From positions 1 through 64,000 of the forward strand of contig JASBVM010000047.1 of NCBI GenBank assembly GCA_029961055.1: 64,000 nt of DNA. Direction: 5' to 3'. Of the stretch, positions 8,047-21,806 are shown in pieces. The position numbers and the translations under genes are program-made. The stretch is from Bacillota bacterium. GTDB lineage: Bacteria > Bacillota > Sulfobacillia > JAIMAT01. The notes under the pieces are model-generated. The model worked only from the letters and a program-made list of their open reading frames with translations. It was not told the origin of the DNA and searched no databases. The number at the start of each line of letters is the position of its first letter. The stretch's first letter is position 1.

Positions 8047-8563
8047 GCTTCGTCACCTCCCCCCCTCCAGCGGCGGCTGCCCGGGCGGTCCGCCCCTCGG
8101 ACGTCCTCCAGGGCGTCCGCGTCCGGTGGCGCTTGCGCGCCAGCGGCGCGGCCATCAGCCGCTCTACCGCCGCCCGGAGCTCATCGTCGAGCGCGGCCAG
8201 GAGCGCCGCGCCCCACGCCGCCCAGTCGGCCTCGCCCCACTTCCACAGCTCCGCCGGACCGGGCCAGGGCAGGCCCGCGGCCTCCGCCACGGCCGCCGCC
8301 GGCCGCGCGCCGACCAGGGCCAACGCCCCCTCCACCTCCCGCAGACGGCGGACCCTGGCGGCCACGGCGTCGCGCAGCGCCCGCGCCGTGCGCGGGTCCT
8401 CGGCGGCCCGCTCCTTGGTCTCGGCATCCGTGATCGGCGTCAACAGGACGATGGCCCCGGCGCCGCGCCAGACCGCCCGGCCCCGGCGCACCGCCCGGCG
8501 TGCGCGGCCCGGAGTGCAAGTCGAGACCAGCCGACCGCCAGGGTCATAGACCACCACCCGCAT
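7988..8563 (-). CDS. stand-alone RRXRR (PLMP)-domain protein
   Basis: A 191-residue protein. Its first 43 residues (MRVVVYDPGGRLV... ending GAGAIVLL) match the RRXRR/PLMP module: short beta strand ending in D, a turn, then a basic helix with RARRAVRRGRA, then a hydrophobic strand. In IscB-type RNA-guided nucleases this module precedes RuvC and HNH domains. Here neither is present; instead there is an alpha-helical region (residues 50-150, with WKWGEADWAAWGAALLAALDDE) and a basic tail rich in Arg/Gly. The ATG follows GGGGGAGGAG by 10 nt; longer in-frame starts lack a site. It is the first gene of the element's replication operon, divergent from the XRE regulator. A nucleic-acid-binding accessory role is a guess. 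Confidence 0.6.
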   Translation of the reverse strand: MRVVVYDPGGRLVSTCTPGRARRAVRRGRAVWRGAGAIVLLTPITDAETKERAAEDPRTARALRDAVAARVRRLREVEGALALVGARPAAAVAEAAGLPWPGPAELWKWGEADWAAWGAALLAALDDELRAAVERLMAAPLARKRHRTRTPWRTSEGRTARAAAAGGGEVTKRGPGKGSARRRLGGRGCGP

Positions 8564-8593
8564 GTGGGCGCACTCCTCCCCCGGAGGTGTGTC

Positions 8594-8612
8594 GCGCTGT
8601 GGTCGACAGCGC
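8594..8612. promoter_or_regulatory. operator-like inverted repeat in the divergent regulator region
   Basis: GCGCTGT (8594-8600) and ACAGCGC (8606-8612) form a perfect 7-bp inverted repeat with a 5-bp centre. It lies in the 150-bp divergent region between the replication operon (leftward) and the XRE regulator (rightward), just before TATAGT (8622-8627), a possible rightward -10. A second inverted pair, ACAGCC/GGCTGT, lies near 8667-8684 next to TGTCAA (8682-8687), the complement of a perfect leftward -35 TTGACA. These are reasonable binding sites for the adjacent XRE protein, as in phage-type lysogeny switches. Which promoter each controls is not established. Confidence 0.45.
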
Positions 8613-8713
8613 GGGAGGAGATATAGTACCGTCATAGCTGGCAACTCCTCCGGTTCATAGTGGAGCACAGCCCGACGCGGCTGTCAACCGGAGCGGTTGG
8701 GAGGATGATCGAC

Positions 8714-9382
8714 GTGGCTAGGAGGTATGGGGTGCTGCTGCGAAGGTGGCGGGAGCGCGAGGGGCTGTCGCTCCGCGCCGCCGCCCGCAGGTTCGAGTGC
8801 ACTGAGATCTTCATCGCCGACGTGGAGCGGGGGAGGAAACGCGCACCCGCCTATTCACGGACCGCGTTCAAGATGTTCGAGCTTGTGAGGCCGGACCGCG
8901 CTGTGGATCGGCTGTACGAGGACCTTTTGTGGGACCTGACCGATGGCCGGAGAAACCAGCAGGTGGCGATCAAGGCGACCCAGGCGGTGTTGTCGGCGCT
9001 CGCCAGTCCGGTCGGGGACTGGCACGCCGTCAGCGACGCCTTGGTCGATGCGGCGCAAGCGGGCGATCTCGCGGAGGTGACGGTCGAGGGGGATCGGATG
9101 CGGTTGTCCGGCGCGGCCGCGTCTGTGTACGCTTGGCCGCGCTCCGTGCTGATCGACTTCCTGCTTGAGACGACCGATGAGTTGGTTTTCCGCTTCCATT
9201 CGGCGTCGGACCCGCATCACACGCTGATCCCTTGGGATGGCCAGCTCGGCGTGCGGATCCGGCCGGAGTTCGCGGACGAGCGCGCGCCGTGGGTCCGGGA
9301 GCACTTCCCAGATCTCATGCTCACGACCATCCTGGATTACGAGCCGGCGCCAGACGGGGCCGGCGGTGGGGCCGAGAGGTGA
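8714..9382 (+). CDS. XRE-family phage-type transcriptional regulator
   Basis: About 222 residues. The N-terminal helix-turn-helix covers residues 3-45: YGVLLRRWREREGLSLRAAARRFECTEIFIADVERGRKRAP, a standard Cro/CI-type HTH with the second helix RAAARRFE and recognition helix TEIFIADVERG. The remaining 170 residues are unfamiliar and probably mediate dimerisation or sensing. The GTG start is chosen because GGGAGG lies 9 nt upstream; in-frame ATG codons at 8660 and 8705 have worse or no site. It is the only plus-strand gene at this end of the element and is divergent from the replication operon, which suggests it represses that operon and itself through the inverted repeats between them. Confidence 0.75.
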   Translation: MARRYGVLLRRWREREGLSLRAAARRFECTEIFIADVERGRKRAPAYSRTAFKMFELVRPDRAVDRLYEDLLWDLTDGRRNQQVAIKATQAVLSALASPVGDWHAVSDALVDAAQAGDLAEVTVEGDRMRLSGAAASVYAWPRSVLIDFLLETTDELVFRFHSASDPHHTLIPWDGQLGVRIRPEFADERAPWVREHFPDLMLTTILDYEPAPDGAGGGAER

Positions 9383-9574
9383 GGGGACGGCGTTCGTCCG
9401 TTCCGCTGGAGGGCCGGGCGGCCCCCCCCGTCGCACCCGGACGGAGTACCGGAAGAGGTGCTGGGGCTGCTGGGGGAGGGGCCGGGCGAGGAGAAAGGGG
9501 AGGAATGAGCGGCACGGAGGGCGGGCCGACCGGGGCGGGGAAGGCGGCGCAAGGCACGAACGCCCCGGTCACTT

Positions 9575-10165
9575 TCAGGGGCATTCTCCTTCTTTGGTCT
9601 CGATGCCAAGAACGTCTCCGGAGTCGGTGGCGATCGTCACGCGCGCGACGTACCTGTTCCCGTCTATGTCCGAGTACCGTACATAGAACGACCACGGGTT
9701 TTCCATCGGCTTTTTGTCGGCCTGATAGCCGAGAAGTACCTTGATCTCGAGCTCGTCGCCGGGGGCCAAGATGTTCGGGAGACGACCGGCATTCTGGAGA
9801 TCAGCAACCCTCTCGTCGTCGGGCGGCGGGAATGGTGCGCGCCCCACAGCAGCTTGCTGCAACACGCTCAGGTCAGGGTCGCAAAAGAAGTTGGTGCCCA
9901 AGATGGCTGGCCCATGCCCCGCGTTGCGGATTGCGAAGTGATACCAGCGGGAGGACGGTGCGCCGCCCACAGCCGACTGTGTTGCAATGGGCTTGCCGCG
10001 CTTGTCGAAGGTCACCAGCGGTCGGATCTGGGCCTTGATGCCATTTTGGGCGGCCTGGACACCAGCTCTGGCGGCAGCCGCCGACCTCATTGTGTACATC
10101 GCCATCGCAAAGTTGGCCATGGCGACAAAGCCGTTCACGATGACGTTAGCAACCTGCCAGTCCAT
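9575..10165 (-). CDS. membrane-anchored hypothetical protein
   Basis: A 196-residue protein of unknown function. An N-terminal hydrophobic helix (VIVNGFVAMANFAMAMYTM, residues 8-26) should anchor it in the membrane. A beta-rich domain follows (residues 45-185) with YHFAIRNAGHGPAILGT, APGDELEIKVLLGY and a closing strand pair including YSDIDGNRYVARVTI. The pattern resembles small extracytoplasmic beta-sandwich domains often found as cargo on mobile elements. It follows the small helical gene at 10177-10419 by 11 bp, so the two are probably co-transcribed leftward. The GC content here is visibly lower than in the neighbours, consistent with foreign origin. No catalytic motif is seen. Confidence 0.6.
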   Translation of the reverse strand: MDWQVANVIVNGFVAMANFAMAMYTMRSAAAARAGVQAAQNGIKAQIRPLVTFDKRGKPIATQSAVGGAPSSRWYHFAIRNAGHGPAILGTNFFCDPDLSVLQQAAVGRAPFPPPDDERVADLQNAGRLPNILAPGDELEIKVLLGYQADKKPMENPWSFYVRYSDIDGNRYVARVTIATDSGDVLGIETKEGECP

Positions 10166-10176
10166 ACAAGAATCCT

Positions 10177-10419
10177 CTAAGGGGAATGCAAGTCAAGGCC
10201 AGGCCAGGCCACATCGTCGGCGAGGTAGCCCCTGAACCACGCATCGAAACGCCGCCGGGCCTCCCGCCTCTCCTCGTCGGTCATGCGGGCCTCGAGGGCG
10301 GCCAGCTCGCGGCGGGCCGCCGCCGCGTCGCGCTCGGCCCTGTCCCAGTCGCCGGAGTCCTCCGCCTCGGTCAGCGCCCGGCGCGCCCTGACCCACCGCT
10401 CCACCAAGCCGGCGGCCAT
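10177..10419 (-). CDS. small helical protein, paralogue of 17973-18185
   Basis: An 80-residue charged helical protein. Its core RRALTEAEDSGDW...RRELAALEARMTDEERREARRRFDAWFRGYL is predicted as one long coiled-coil-like helix hairpin. A second copy with well over half of its residues identical lies on the other side of the restriction-modification operon and on the opposite strand. Function unknown. The ATG overlaps the stop of a 12-codon upstream frame (10420-10458) whose end supplies GAGGAGGAG as the ribosome site, so translation is probably coupled. It is followed by the membrane-anchored protein at 9575-10165. Confidence 0.6.
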   Translation of the reverse strand: MAAGLVERWVRARRALTEAEDSGDWDRAERDAAAARRELAALEARMTDEERREARRRFDAWFRGYLADDVAWPGLDLHSP

Positions 10420-10458
10420 TCAGCGCTCCTCCTCCACGTCGATGCTCTTGATTTCCAT
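10420..10458 (-). CDS. 12-codon upstream reading frame
   Basis: Encodes MEIKSIDVEEER. Its ATG has GGGAGGCGGAG upstream and its stop TGA directly abuts the next ATG. The last codons double as the ribosome binding site of the 80-residue gene. It may be a translated leader that couples expression, or chance. Confidence 0.3.
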   Translation of the reverse strand: MEIKSIDVEEER

Positions 10459-10747
10459 GGCGTTCTCCGCCTCCCTGCACCGGATCTCGGTCACGGCAGA
10501 AGGATCATGGGTAATGCCCTGGTAGTCTCAGGCAACGAGCCCATGCTGGTGGAACGGCCTGCCACGGGGCGCGTAGCCGGGCGGGCGCGTGACGTTGGCT
10601 CTGCGGCTCCGGTGTCGTTGGCGGGAAAGGCAGGCTGCAACTCGTGGCAGTATCTCCGCCGATCCTTAGCGGCCAGCCGGCGTCTGCTAGGACGGTGGGG
10701 CGAACAGTCTTGGAGGTCCCGCCAGTGAGTTGGCGAATGATGTCAAA
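10459..10747. other. gene-free divergent spacer before the restriction-modification operon
   Basis: No convincing gene is seen on either strand. The rightward promoter of hsdM begins at 10748. A leftward promoter for the small helical gene must lie here, but I could not pick one with confidence. Confidence 0.5.
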
Positions 10748-10776
10748 TTGACGAAGGAGATCCCGGCCACTATGTC
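10748..10776 (+). promoter_or_regulatory. sigma70-type promoter of the hsd operon
   Basis: TTGACG (10748-10753), a 17-bp spacer, then TATGTC (10771-10776). Transcription would begin near 10783, giving a 56-nt leader with GAGGTG in front of the hsdM ATG. Confidence 0.6.
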
Positions 10777-10838
10777 CCGGCCCGTGGGGATGCCATGAGA
10801 GGGATCTCTCCACGTGAAGCGAGGCTGCGAGGTGGGCC

Positions 10839-13673
<2,835 letters not shown>

Positions 13674-13677
<4 letters not shown>

Positions 13678-14758
13678 GACGGGAGGCGAAGCGCCTGCTG
13701 GAGAAGGCAACCGACTCGCTGCTGCTGAGCGTGGAACTGTTCAACCGGCCGCAGGATCGGGGCAGGGTCAGCGCGGTCCTCATCTTGCTGGATCACGCCT
13801 TCGAGATGCTGCTCAAGGCGGCAATCCTCCATCGTGGCGGGCGGATCAGGGAGCGACGCAGCAGGGAGACCATCGGGTTTGACAAGAGCGTGCGAATCGG
13901 GTTGAGCGATGGCAAGGTTAGGTTTCTGTCAGAGGAGCAGGTGCTCGTCCTCCAGACGATCAACGGGCTGCGGGACGCGGCGCAGCATCATTTGCTGGAC
14001 GTCTCAGAGGGGCAGCTGTACATGCACGTGCAGTCGGGGGTCACTCTCTTTCGAGACCTGCTCAAGAGCGCGTTCGGGCAGGAGCTGACATTCTACCTGC
14101 CGACGCGCGTCCTGCCGGTCTCGACGGCGCCGCCCACGGATCTCGTGACGCTCTTTGACTTTGAGGTGGAGGAGATTAAAAAGCTGCTCGGCCCCGGACG
14201 AAGGCGGCACGTCGAGGCGCGGGCCAGGCTCCGGCCGCTGGCCATTCTGGACTCGACGCTGAGAGGGGAGAAGACGCAACCGAGCGATGGTGAATTGCGC
14301 CGGATCGGCCGAGAGCTCCTCGCGGGGAAGCACTGGACCGAGGTCTTCCCAGGGGTTGCGGCGGTCGAGATTACTCCCGACGGTGGCGGACCCGCGCTGT
14401 CGTTGCGCCTGTCGAAGAAGGATGGCGTCCCTATCCAGCTTGTTCCCGAGGGCACCCCAGGAGCGTCCGTCGTGGCCGTGAAGCGGGTGAACGACCTCGA
14501 TTTCTACAACCTCGGGGCCAGACAGCTCGCCGAGAAGGTCGGCCTGACGGCGCCGAAGCTGGTGGCGGTCGTGGGGCACCTTGGTATCCGGGATGATCCC
14601 GATTGCTACAAGGAGATCAGGATCGGCAGGAGCGTGCACAAGCAGTACTCGCGGCGGGCGATCGAAAAGATCAGAAAGGCCCTGGCGGATGGTTTAGACG
14701 TGGAAGCGGTGTGGGCGGCCTGGCGGGGCCGCTGGCAAACCGATCGGAAGGTGGACCC

Positions 14759-14762
<4 letters not shown>
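13674..14762 (+). CDS. DUF3644 protein inserted in the hsd operon
   Basis: A 362-residue protein whose N-terminal 180 residues match the DUF3644 pattern: [26 protein letters not shown], a [17 protein letters not shown] helix, and [29 protein letters not shown]3644 proteins are frequent neighbours of type I restriction-modification genes and defence islands; their role is unknown. The all-helical N-terminus resembles HEPN-like folds, and LRDAAQHH could be a degenerate RxxxxH-type motif, but this is only suggestive. The C-terminal half (residues 240-340) has a helix-turn-helix-like segment [23 protein letters not shown] and stop overlap the flanking genes by 4 bp on each side, so it is strictly co-translated with hsdS and hsdR. 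Confidence 0.75.
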
Positions 14763-17878
<3,116 letters not shown>

Positions 17879-17972
17879 TGGCTGGGAAGGGCGGCGTGAG
17901 CCGCTATCTCGGATCGTTTGGCGCCTTCGCCCTACGAGGAGCGCTGGCGGTTCCTGGGAGGGTTCAGCGCCG

Positions 17973-18185
17973 TTGGACAGTGCTGACTTGGTCTTGAGGT
18001 GGGCGGCCGCTCGCCAGCGTCTGACGCTGGCGGAGGATTCGGGCGACTGGGCGGCGGCGGAACTGGAGGCCGAGGCGGGGCGGCGGGAGCTGGCTGAGCT
18101 GGAGGCCCGCATGACGGCGGGCGAGCTGCGCGAGGCGCGTCGGCTCTTCGACGCGTGGTTCAAGCGGTACTTGGAGGAGGACTAG
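17973..18185 (+). CDS. small helical protein, paralogue of 10177-10419
   Basis: A 70-residue highly charged helical protein with the core RLTLAEDSGDW and RRELAELEARMTAGELREARRLFDAWFKRYL. It is clearly homologous to the 80-residue protein at 10177-10419. The two copies bracket the hsd operon in inverted orientation, one on each strand. The likely start is TTG (17973), with GGGAGGG about 11 nt upstream. Function is unknown; the two-helix shape could serve dimerisation, protein inhibition or nucleic-acid binding. Its placement directly after hsdR suggests it travels with the restriction system. Confidence 0.6.
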   Translation: MDSADLVLRWAAARQRLTLAEDSGDWAAAELEAEAGRRELAELEARMTAGELREARRLFDAWFKRYLEED

Positions 18186-18205
18186 CGGGTCGGCGGTGAG
18201 GGCGT

Positions 18206-18463
18206 GTGGCGCAACTGTCTGACGTCATCGCGGGCGGCCTCCTTACCCTCGCGGGCGCGCTGGCTGATCGGATCGCGGCCCATTGGCTCGACGGCAGGCG
18301 CGAAGCTCGGCGGGGGGAGGCCGAGCGCAGGAGGCGGGAGAGGGAGAGGAGCGGTCGAGCTCGGATGCTACCGCTTGGATGCTCACCAAGAGTCCGTTGG
18401 AGCGCGCTGCCGAATGGCGGAGCATGGTGTTGGCCGCAGCTAGTCCCGGGTGGAGGGCGGTAG
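18206..18463 (+). CDS. short hypothetical protein, doubtful C-terminus
   Basis: An 85-codon frame starting at GTG. The first 45 residues look real: a hydrophobic helix LSDVIAGGLLTLAGALADRIAAHWL followed by a basic, Arg/Glu-rich helix, as in small membrane-tethered proteins. From about residue 50 the sequence turns into unlikely Trp/Cys/Pro-rich text, so a frameshift or decay after 18350 is possible. No family is recognised. It lies between the small helical gene and the AlbA_2 gene, all on the plus strand. Confidence 0.3.
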   Translation: MAQLSDVIAGGLLTLAGALADRIAAHWLDGRREARRGEAERRRRERERSGRARMLPLGCSPRVRWSALPNGGAWCWPQLVPGGGR

Positions 18464-18470
18464 GTACGAC

Positions 18471-19730
18471 ATGTCGCTGGTGGACGATCTTCGCGAGCGC
18501 CTTCGCGCAGCCGAAGCGGCCGGGCGGACCAGGGAAACTCTACTGGAATTCATCGCGCAGCGCCTGCCGGAAAGCACGGTCTTGGACTACAAGCGGACTC
18601 TCGACCTCGCTGAACCGAGGCACAGGCGGACTCTCGCCAGGACCGTGGCCGCGTTCGCCAACGCCCACGGAGGCGTCCTGGTACTCGGCGTGGCGGAGAA
18701 GGATCGGACCGGGGAGCCGGACGCAGAGGCCGAGTTGACGCCGGTGACCACGCCCGTAGGCGTCGATCTGTCCCAGCAGATCACGAACATTGTGAACGAC
18801 TTGGTCCGGCCCACGCCACGGTACGATCTCGTGACGTTCCCGGCTGGCGACGGTCGCGGCGTCGTGGTGTTCGTGTGGGCCGGGGAAGACAGGCCGTACA
18901 CCGTGCAGGACGGAGCCGACTTCGAAGTCCCGGTGCGGCGGGGCACATCGGTCGTGGGCGCGTCTCGCGAGGAGCTGGACCGGATCTACGAGGGGCGGAC
19001 GATATCCCGGATGACTTTGGAGGCCGAAGGCGAAGCAGAATGCAGGCGATACGTGCCTGCTGCTCTGTTGGATGTGCCGCTCGCCTTTATCTACATCGTC
19101 CCGGACATCAGACGTCCAGATCTCCTTAGCCTGGAGAAATTGAACGCTAACAGGGTATGGAGACCGGAAGCGACATATGCGTATAGGAATCTGCCACCGG
19201 TATTCCCGATGGTTGATCGGTGGAGTGCGCACGAAGAAGCGGCTACGCACGAAGTATGGACAGGAGATCGAGAATCCTATTGGTCCAGCGTCGTGGTGTA
19301 CCGCGATGGCAGATTGGCCGCTTGGTATCGTCTCTTGAACGTGACTGGGGAGCGGGTTTCCCCAGTGTACCTCATCCATGCGCTTCACGCTACTTTGGGC
19401 CCTTATGCGCGGGCCATCCGAGAGTTTGGGCTCCTGGCCGGCTTCAGTGTGATGCTGTCCCTCTGTAATGTGTCTAGGAGAGAGGTCGACCCGCTCGTTT
19501 CAGGCGATGGAGTGAAGGCGTTCGCGTACGCTCCCCGACCTCGATCCGGGCGTCTCCTGGCCGGAGCCAGCCACGAGGACGTCGATCGGCTCTGCTTCTG
19601 GCTTTGGGAGCAAGCGCTCCGGGCAGCTGGCGAGGGCCGTCAATTGCATGATTGGAGTGCGGATCCGATAGCTAGTGTAGTATACAACTACCTCTGGCAC
19701 GCCGAACCTGCGGGGCTGCCTACAATCTGA
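18471..19730 (+). CDS. AlbA_2 (Schlafen-type) domain protein
   Basis: A 419-residue protein. Its N-terminal domain (about residues 20-165) fits AlbA_2: LPESTVLDYKRTLDL, RTVAAFANAHGGVLVLGVAE, then QITNIVNDLVRPTPRYDL and FEVPVRRGTSVVGASREELDRIY. AlbA_2 proteins bind nucleic acid or nucleotides and include Schlafen-like nucleases and transcription regulators; they are common in defence-related and mobile regions. The remaining 230 residues are lower in GC and not recognised; they contain a beta-rich segment around WTGDRESYWSSVVVYRDGRLAAWYRL. ATG at 18471 is preferred over a GTG seven codons upstream. It lies downstream of the restriction-modification operon, so a defence-related role is plausible but unproven. 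Confidence 0.7.
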   Translation: MSLVDDLRERLRAAEAAGRTRETLLEFIAQRLPESTVLDYKRTLDLAEPRHRRTLARTVAAFANAHGGVLVLGVAEKDRTGEPDAEAELTPVTTPVGVDLSQQITNIVNDLVRPTPRYDLVTFPAGDGRGVVVFVWAGEDRPYTVQDGADFEVPVRRGTSVVGASREELDRIYEGRTISRMTLEAEGEAECRRYVPAALLDVPLAFIYIVPDIRRPDLLSLEKLNANRVWRPEATYAYRNLPPVFPMVDRWSAHEEAATHEVWTGDRESYWSSVVVYRDGRLAAWYRLLNVTGERVSPVYLIHALHATLGPYARAIREFGLLAGFSVMLSLCNVSRREVDPLVSGDGVKAFAYAPRPRSGRLLAGASHEDVDRLCFWLWEQALRAAGEGRQLHDWSADPIASVVYNYLWHAEPAGLPTI

Positions 19731-19802
19731 CGGCATATCGAGTTGAGCTTCGGCACCCGGATGAAGCGAACGAGGAACCCGTATCTCCGAGCCCGGGCCG
19801 AT

Positions 19803-20254
19803 TCAGACGGGGCCGCCGACGAAGAGCGCCGTCGGCTCCACGACCGCGCCCTCGCCGAGCAGGAGGGCCTCGCATGCGATGTGCGCTCCGGCCGCCGGGC
19901 GGGCACCGGCCGCCAGCGCCGCGCCCCTCCCCGTCAGGGTGCGCACGCGCCCGGCCAGGTCGATGAGGGCCTCCCACGGCCGGTCGTCGGGGACGGAGGC
20001 GAACAGCGCGCGCTCGACGTCATCCGGGGAGGGGAACAGCTCCGTCAGCATGTCCACCGCTGCAGCCTGAGCGCCCGCGGATGCCGCAGCTCCGACGCGC
20101 CCACTACCCCGCGGCCGTCGAGGTGGCGCGCCACCGCCAGGCTGAGCGCTCGGCCCAGCCGATCCCGCTCCCGCAGCGCTGCCATCCTCCATTGCCGGGC
20201 CGCCGTCAGGCGAGTGGACGGCTCGTTAATGCCGCAATCCGAAGTCGGACTCAT
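19803..20254 (-). pseudogene. hypothetical protein split by a frameshift
   Basis: Two overlapping minus-strand frames look like one gene of about 150 residues. The first frame starts at 20254 with a good site (GGAGGGAGATCGGCAA before ATG) and reads MSPTSDCGINEPSTRLTAA, then a helical part through LSLAVARHLDGRGVVGASEL, before becoming nonsense and stopping at 20045. The second frame takes over around 20085-20100 and continues as sensible helical protein (AAVDMLTELFPSPDDVERALFAS, then PWEALIDLAGRVRTLTGRG) to the stop at 19803. One indel between about 20080 and 20105 would restore a single product. No family is recognised. It lies behind the 150-residue gene at 20317, probably in the same transcript. 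Confidence 0.5.
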
Positions 20255-20316
20255 TTGCCGATCTCCCTCCGACGACATGTCCGCGCCGGCCGACAGAAGC
20301 GGGGGCCATGCGCGCG

Positions 20317-20769
20317 TCACAGCGCCTTGCCATGCCCGCCGACACCGTAGAGGATGTCCTTCACGCCGTCGCGCAAGCGCTCGCAGTACTCCGCGGCGGC
20401 CAGGCACGCTTCGGGCTCCAGACCGCGGCTCGTGATGGTCGCCAGGAATCCTTCGACCGTGCTGATCGAGGTGGGATCCGCCGCAACGCCCAGGGCAGCG
20501 CGGGCGCGGGGCCAGTTGCGACGCGGACCTCGCTGATCGAAGAACCAGCGGAAATCCGGGCTGCGGCGGTCCAGCTCAAGCCCGCCGCGTTCGGCCGCTT
20601 CCCGGAGCTTACGGCTCGTCATGTCCATGTCCACGGCGAAGGCGTGGAGCGCGCGCAGCTCCGCATCTCGGTTGGCACGGCTCCTCAGGTGCGACTGCCA
20701 CGCGGACATCAGCAGCGGCAGGGCCGCTTCGGCCGATCTGATGAGAGCCGCCAGCTCGTCAGGTGTCAT
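20317..20769 (-). CDS. hypothetical protein of the integrated element
   Basis: A 150-residue, mostly helical, soluble protein: MTPDELAALIRSAEAALPLL at the start, a middle segment with RSPDFRWFFDQRGPRRNWPRA, and the end EYCERLRDGVKDILYGVGGHG. Codon usage and charge pattern look protein-like throughout, but no motif ties it to a known family. The ATG has no clear ribosome site. It is the rightmost gene I would assign to the element and is followed downstream by the frameshifted gene at 19803-20254. Confidence 0.55.
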   Translation of the reverse strand: MTPDELAALIRSAEAALPLLMSAWQSHLRSRANRDAELRALHAFAVDMDMTSRKLREAAERGGLELDRRSPDFRWFFDQRGPRRNWPRARAALGVAADPTSISTVEGFLATITSRGLEPEACLAAAEYCERLRDGVKDILYGVGGHGKAL

Positions 20770-20911
20770 GGGAAGCGTTTCTTGACCACGGGTCTGATTC
20801 CTACGCGGTGTTCGCGAAGGCGCCCAACGGGTCTGGCGCGGTGTGGTTGGAGGGGCCGCCCCGCCTCGTTCTTGGGGGCCGGGCGAGCGCCCGGCGTGGA
20901 AGGATTTAGGC

Positions 20912-20962
20912 GAAATCTTGGGGACCGGATTGGGGACCGAAGCCCCCGTGGTCCCCGATTTC
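20912..20962. repeat. long inverted repeat near the right edge of the element
   Basis: GAAATC-tt-GGGGACC (20912-20926) pairs with GGTCCCCGATTTC (20950-20962) as 13 bp with a 2-nt bulge. A second GGGGACC at 20932-20938 gives an alternative, shorter hairpin with the same right arm. The TTGGGGAC(C)GGATTGGGGAC unit at 20918 recurs at 21127-21145. It could be a terminator-like hairpin, a recombination site or an element end. Confidence 0.55.
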
Positions 20963-20969
20963 AGGCGGC

Positions 20970-21535
20970 GCTCTGCGCGGCGCCCGGCGCCGGGAGGCCG
21001 CGTCGTGCAAGGCTTGGCGCTCGTGGCGGTGTTCGCCAGAGCGCCGCCAGCCGAGTCCCACCTTCGGCACCAGAGAGTTCAGAAAGCCTTGTGCCAAGCC
21101 GCTTTCCGGCCTTGCCCCCGCTGGTTTTGGGGACGGATTGGGGACAGGGCCAGGGTGTGGTTTGGGAGCCGCTGGAATTCGCGGTACCGAATTCTGGCGG
21201 CTCTTCTTCTGTCCGAGGCTCTACTTCGCGCGCGGGAGCGCCCGAACGGGGGAGATGATCGCGTCGGCCGCCGCGGCCGCGCCTCCTGCCGGGCCGGCGG
21301 GATCTCGGTACCGGTTGACTTGCGCTCGCGGGCAACGCCCCGTCTTCCGTCGCGCAGCTCCCGGCCAAGGCGTCGAGCCACGCCCGCTCGGACGCCGCGC
21401 CCGGATTTGGCTGGCCCGCATGTCGCCCATCCTCCACGGCCAGGTCCCACCGCGCCAGCGCGACCTCTCCTTGCCGGTCCCCCAGGGATTCCACCCGGCC
21501 GTCCCACCGGTTGACCACTGGAAGCCCCCTCTTCG
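20970..21535. other. gene-poor stretch between the element and mgtA
   Basis: No confident gene. A minus-strand frame (start near 21518, first 65 residues MVNRWDGRVESLGDRQGEVA and on) has protein-like composition but then degrades into Pro/Arg/Ser-rich text, so it may be a decayed remnant. A second copy of TTGGGGAC-GGATTGGGGAC lies at 21127-21145. Confidence 0.4.
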
Positions 21536-21564
21536 TTGACGCGCGGGTCTCCCGGCAGCATAAT
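21536..21564 (+). promoter_or_regulatory. sigma70 promoter of mgtA
   Basis: TTGACG (21536-21541), exactly 17 bp, then CATAAT (21559-21564). Transcription should begin near 21571, about 20 nt before the M-box. Confidence 0.8.
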
Positions 21565-21587
21565 GGCCCACGGCAACAGGAGCCATC

Positions 21588-21748
21588 GCACCTCGTTAGG
21601 CGAGGCGTGCACGCAAACAGAGGCCGCTGACCGGAAACGTCGAGAGACGCCCACGGTCAGGACAGGCGAGGTCGGAGTAAGGCTTCGCCCGAAGCGGCTG
21701 GGGCCCGCGCCCTTACGTTGCGTGCTGCTGAAGCTCGACGAGAGGGGA
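21588..21748 (+). ncRNA. M-box (ykoK-type) Mg2+ riboswitch
   Basis: The conserved M-box landmarks occur in order: CGTTAGGCGAGGC (21594 on), GGCCGCTGACCGG, AAACGTCGAGAGACGCC, GGTCAGGACAG, GTAAGGCTT, and the closing GCTGAAGCTCGACGAG. They align closely with the known M-box leader of Bacillus mgtE. M-box RNAs fold when Mg2+ is plentiful and switch off Mg2+ transporters. The 3' arm of P1, GCTCGACGAGAGG (21733-21745), is complementary, with a 2-nt bulge, to CCTCTCGCGTCGAGC (21775-21789), the 5' half of the following terminator. So low Mg2+ should free P1 to form an antiterminator and switch mgtA on. Confidence 0.93.
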
Positions 21749-21771
21749 GCGGTGGGCGGGCAGCGCCCAGC

Positions 21772-21806
21772 ATGCCTCTCGCGTCGAGCGAGAGGCATTT
21801 TTCTTC
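21772..21806 (+). terminator. intrinsic terminator of the M-box expression platform
   Basis: ATGCCTCTCGC (21772-21782), loop GTCGA, GCGAGAGGCAT (21788-21798), a perfect 11-bp stem running into TTTTTCTT. It competes with the antiterminator formed by 21733-21745. Confidence 0.92.

Noticed and set aside
4951-8433. Long plus-strand frame covering the element's replication genes
   Set aside because: It is antisense to Prim-Pol and the ATPase, with low-complexity translation. It also runs through the iteron array, which is not coding.
9383-9574. Possible extra gene after the XRE regulator (good ribosome site before an ATG at 9506)
   Set aside because: The frame soon overlaps the opposite membrane-protein gene and its translation becomes Arg/Ser/Cys-rich.
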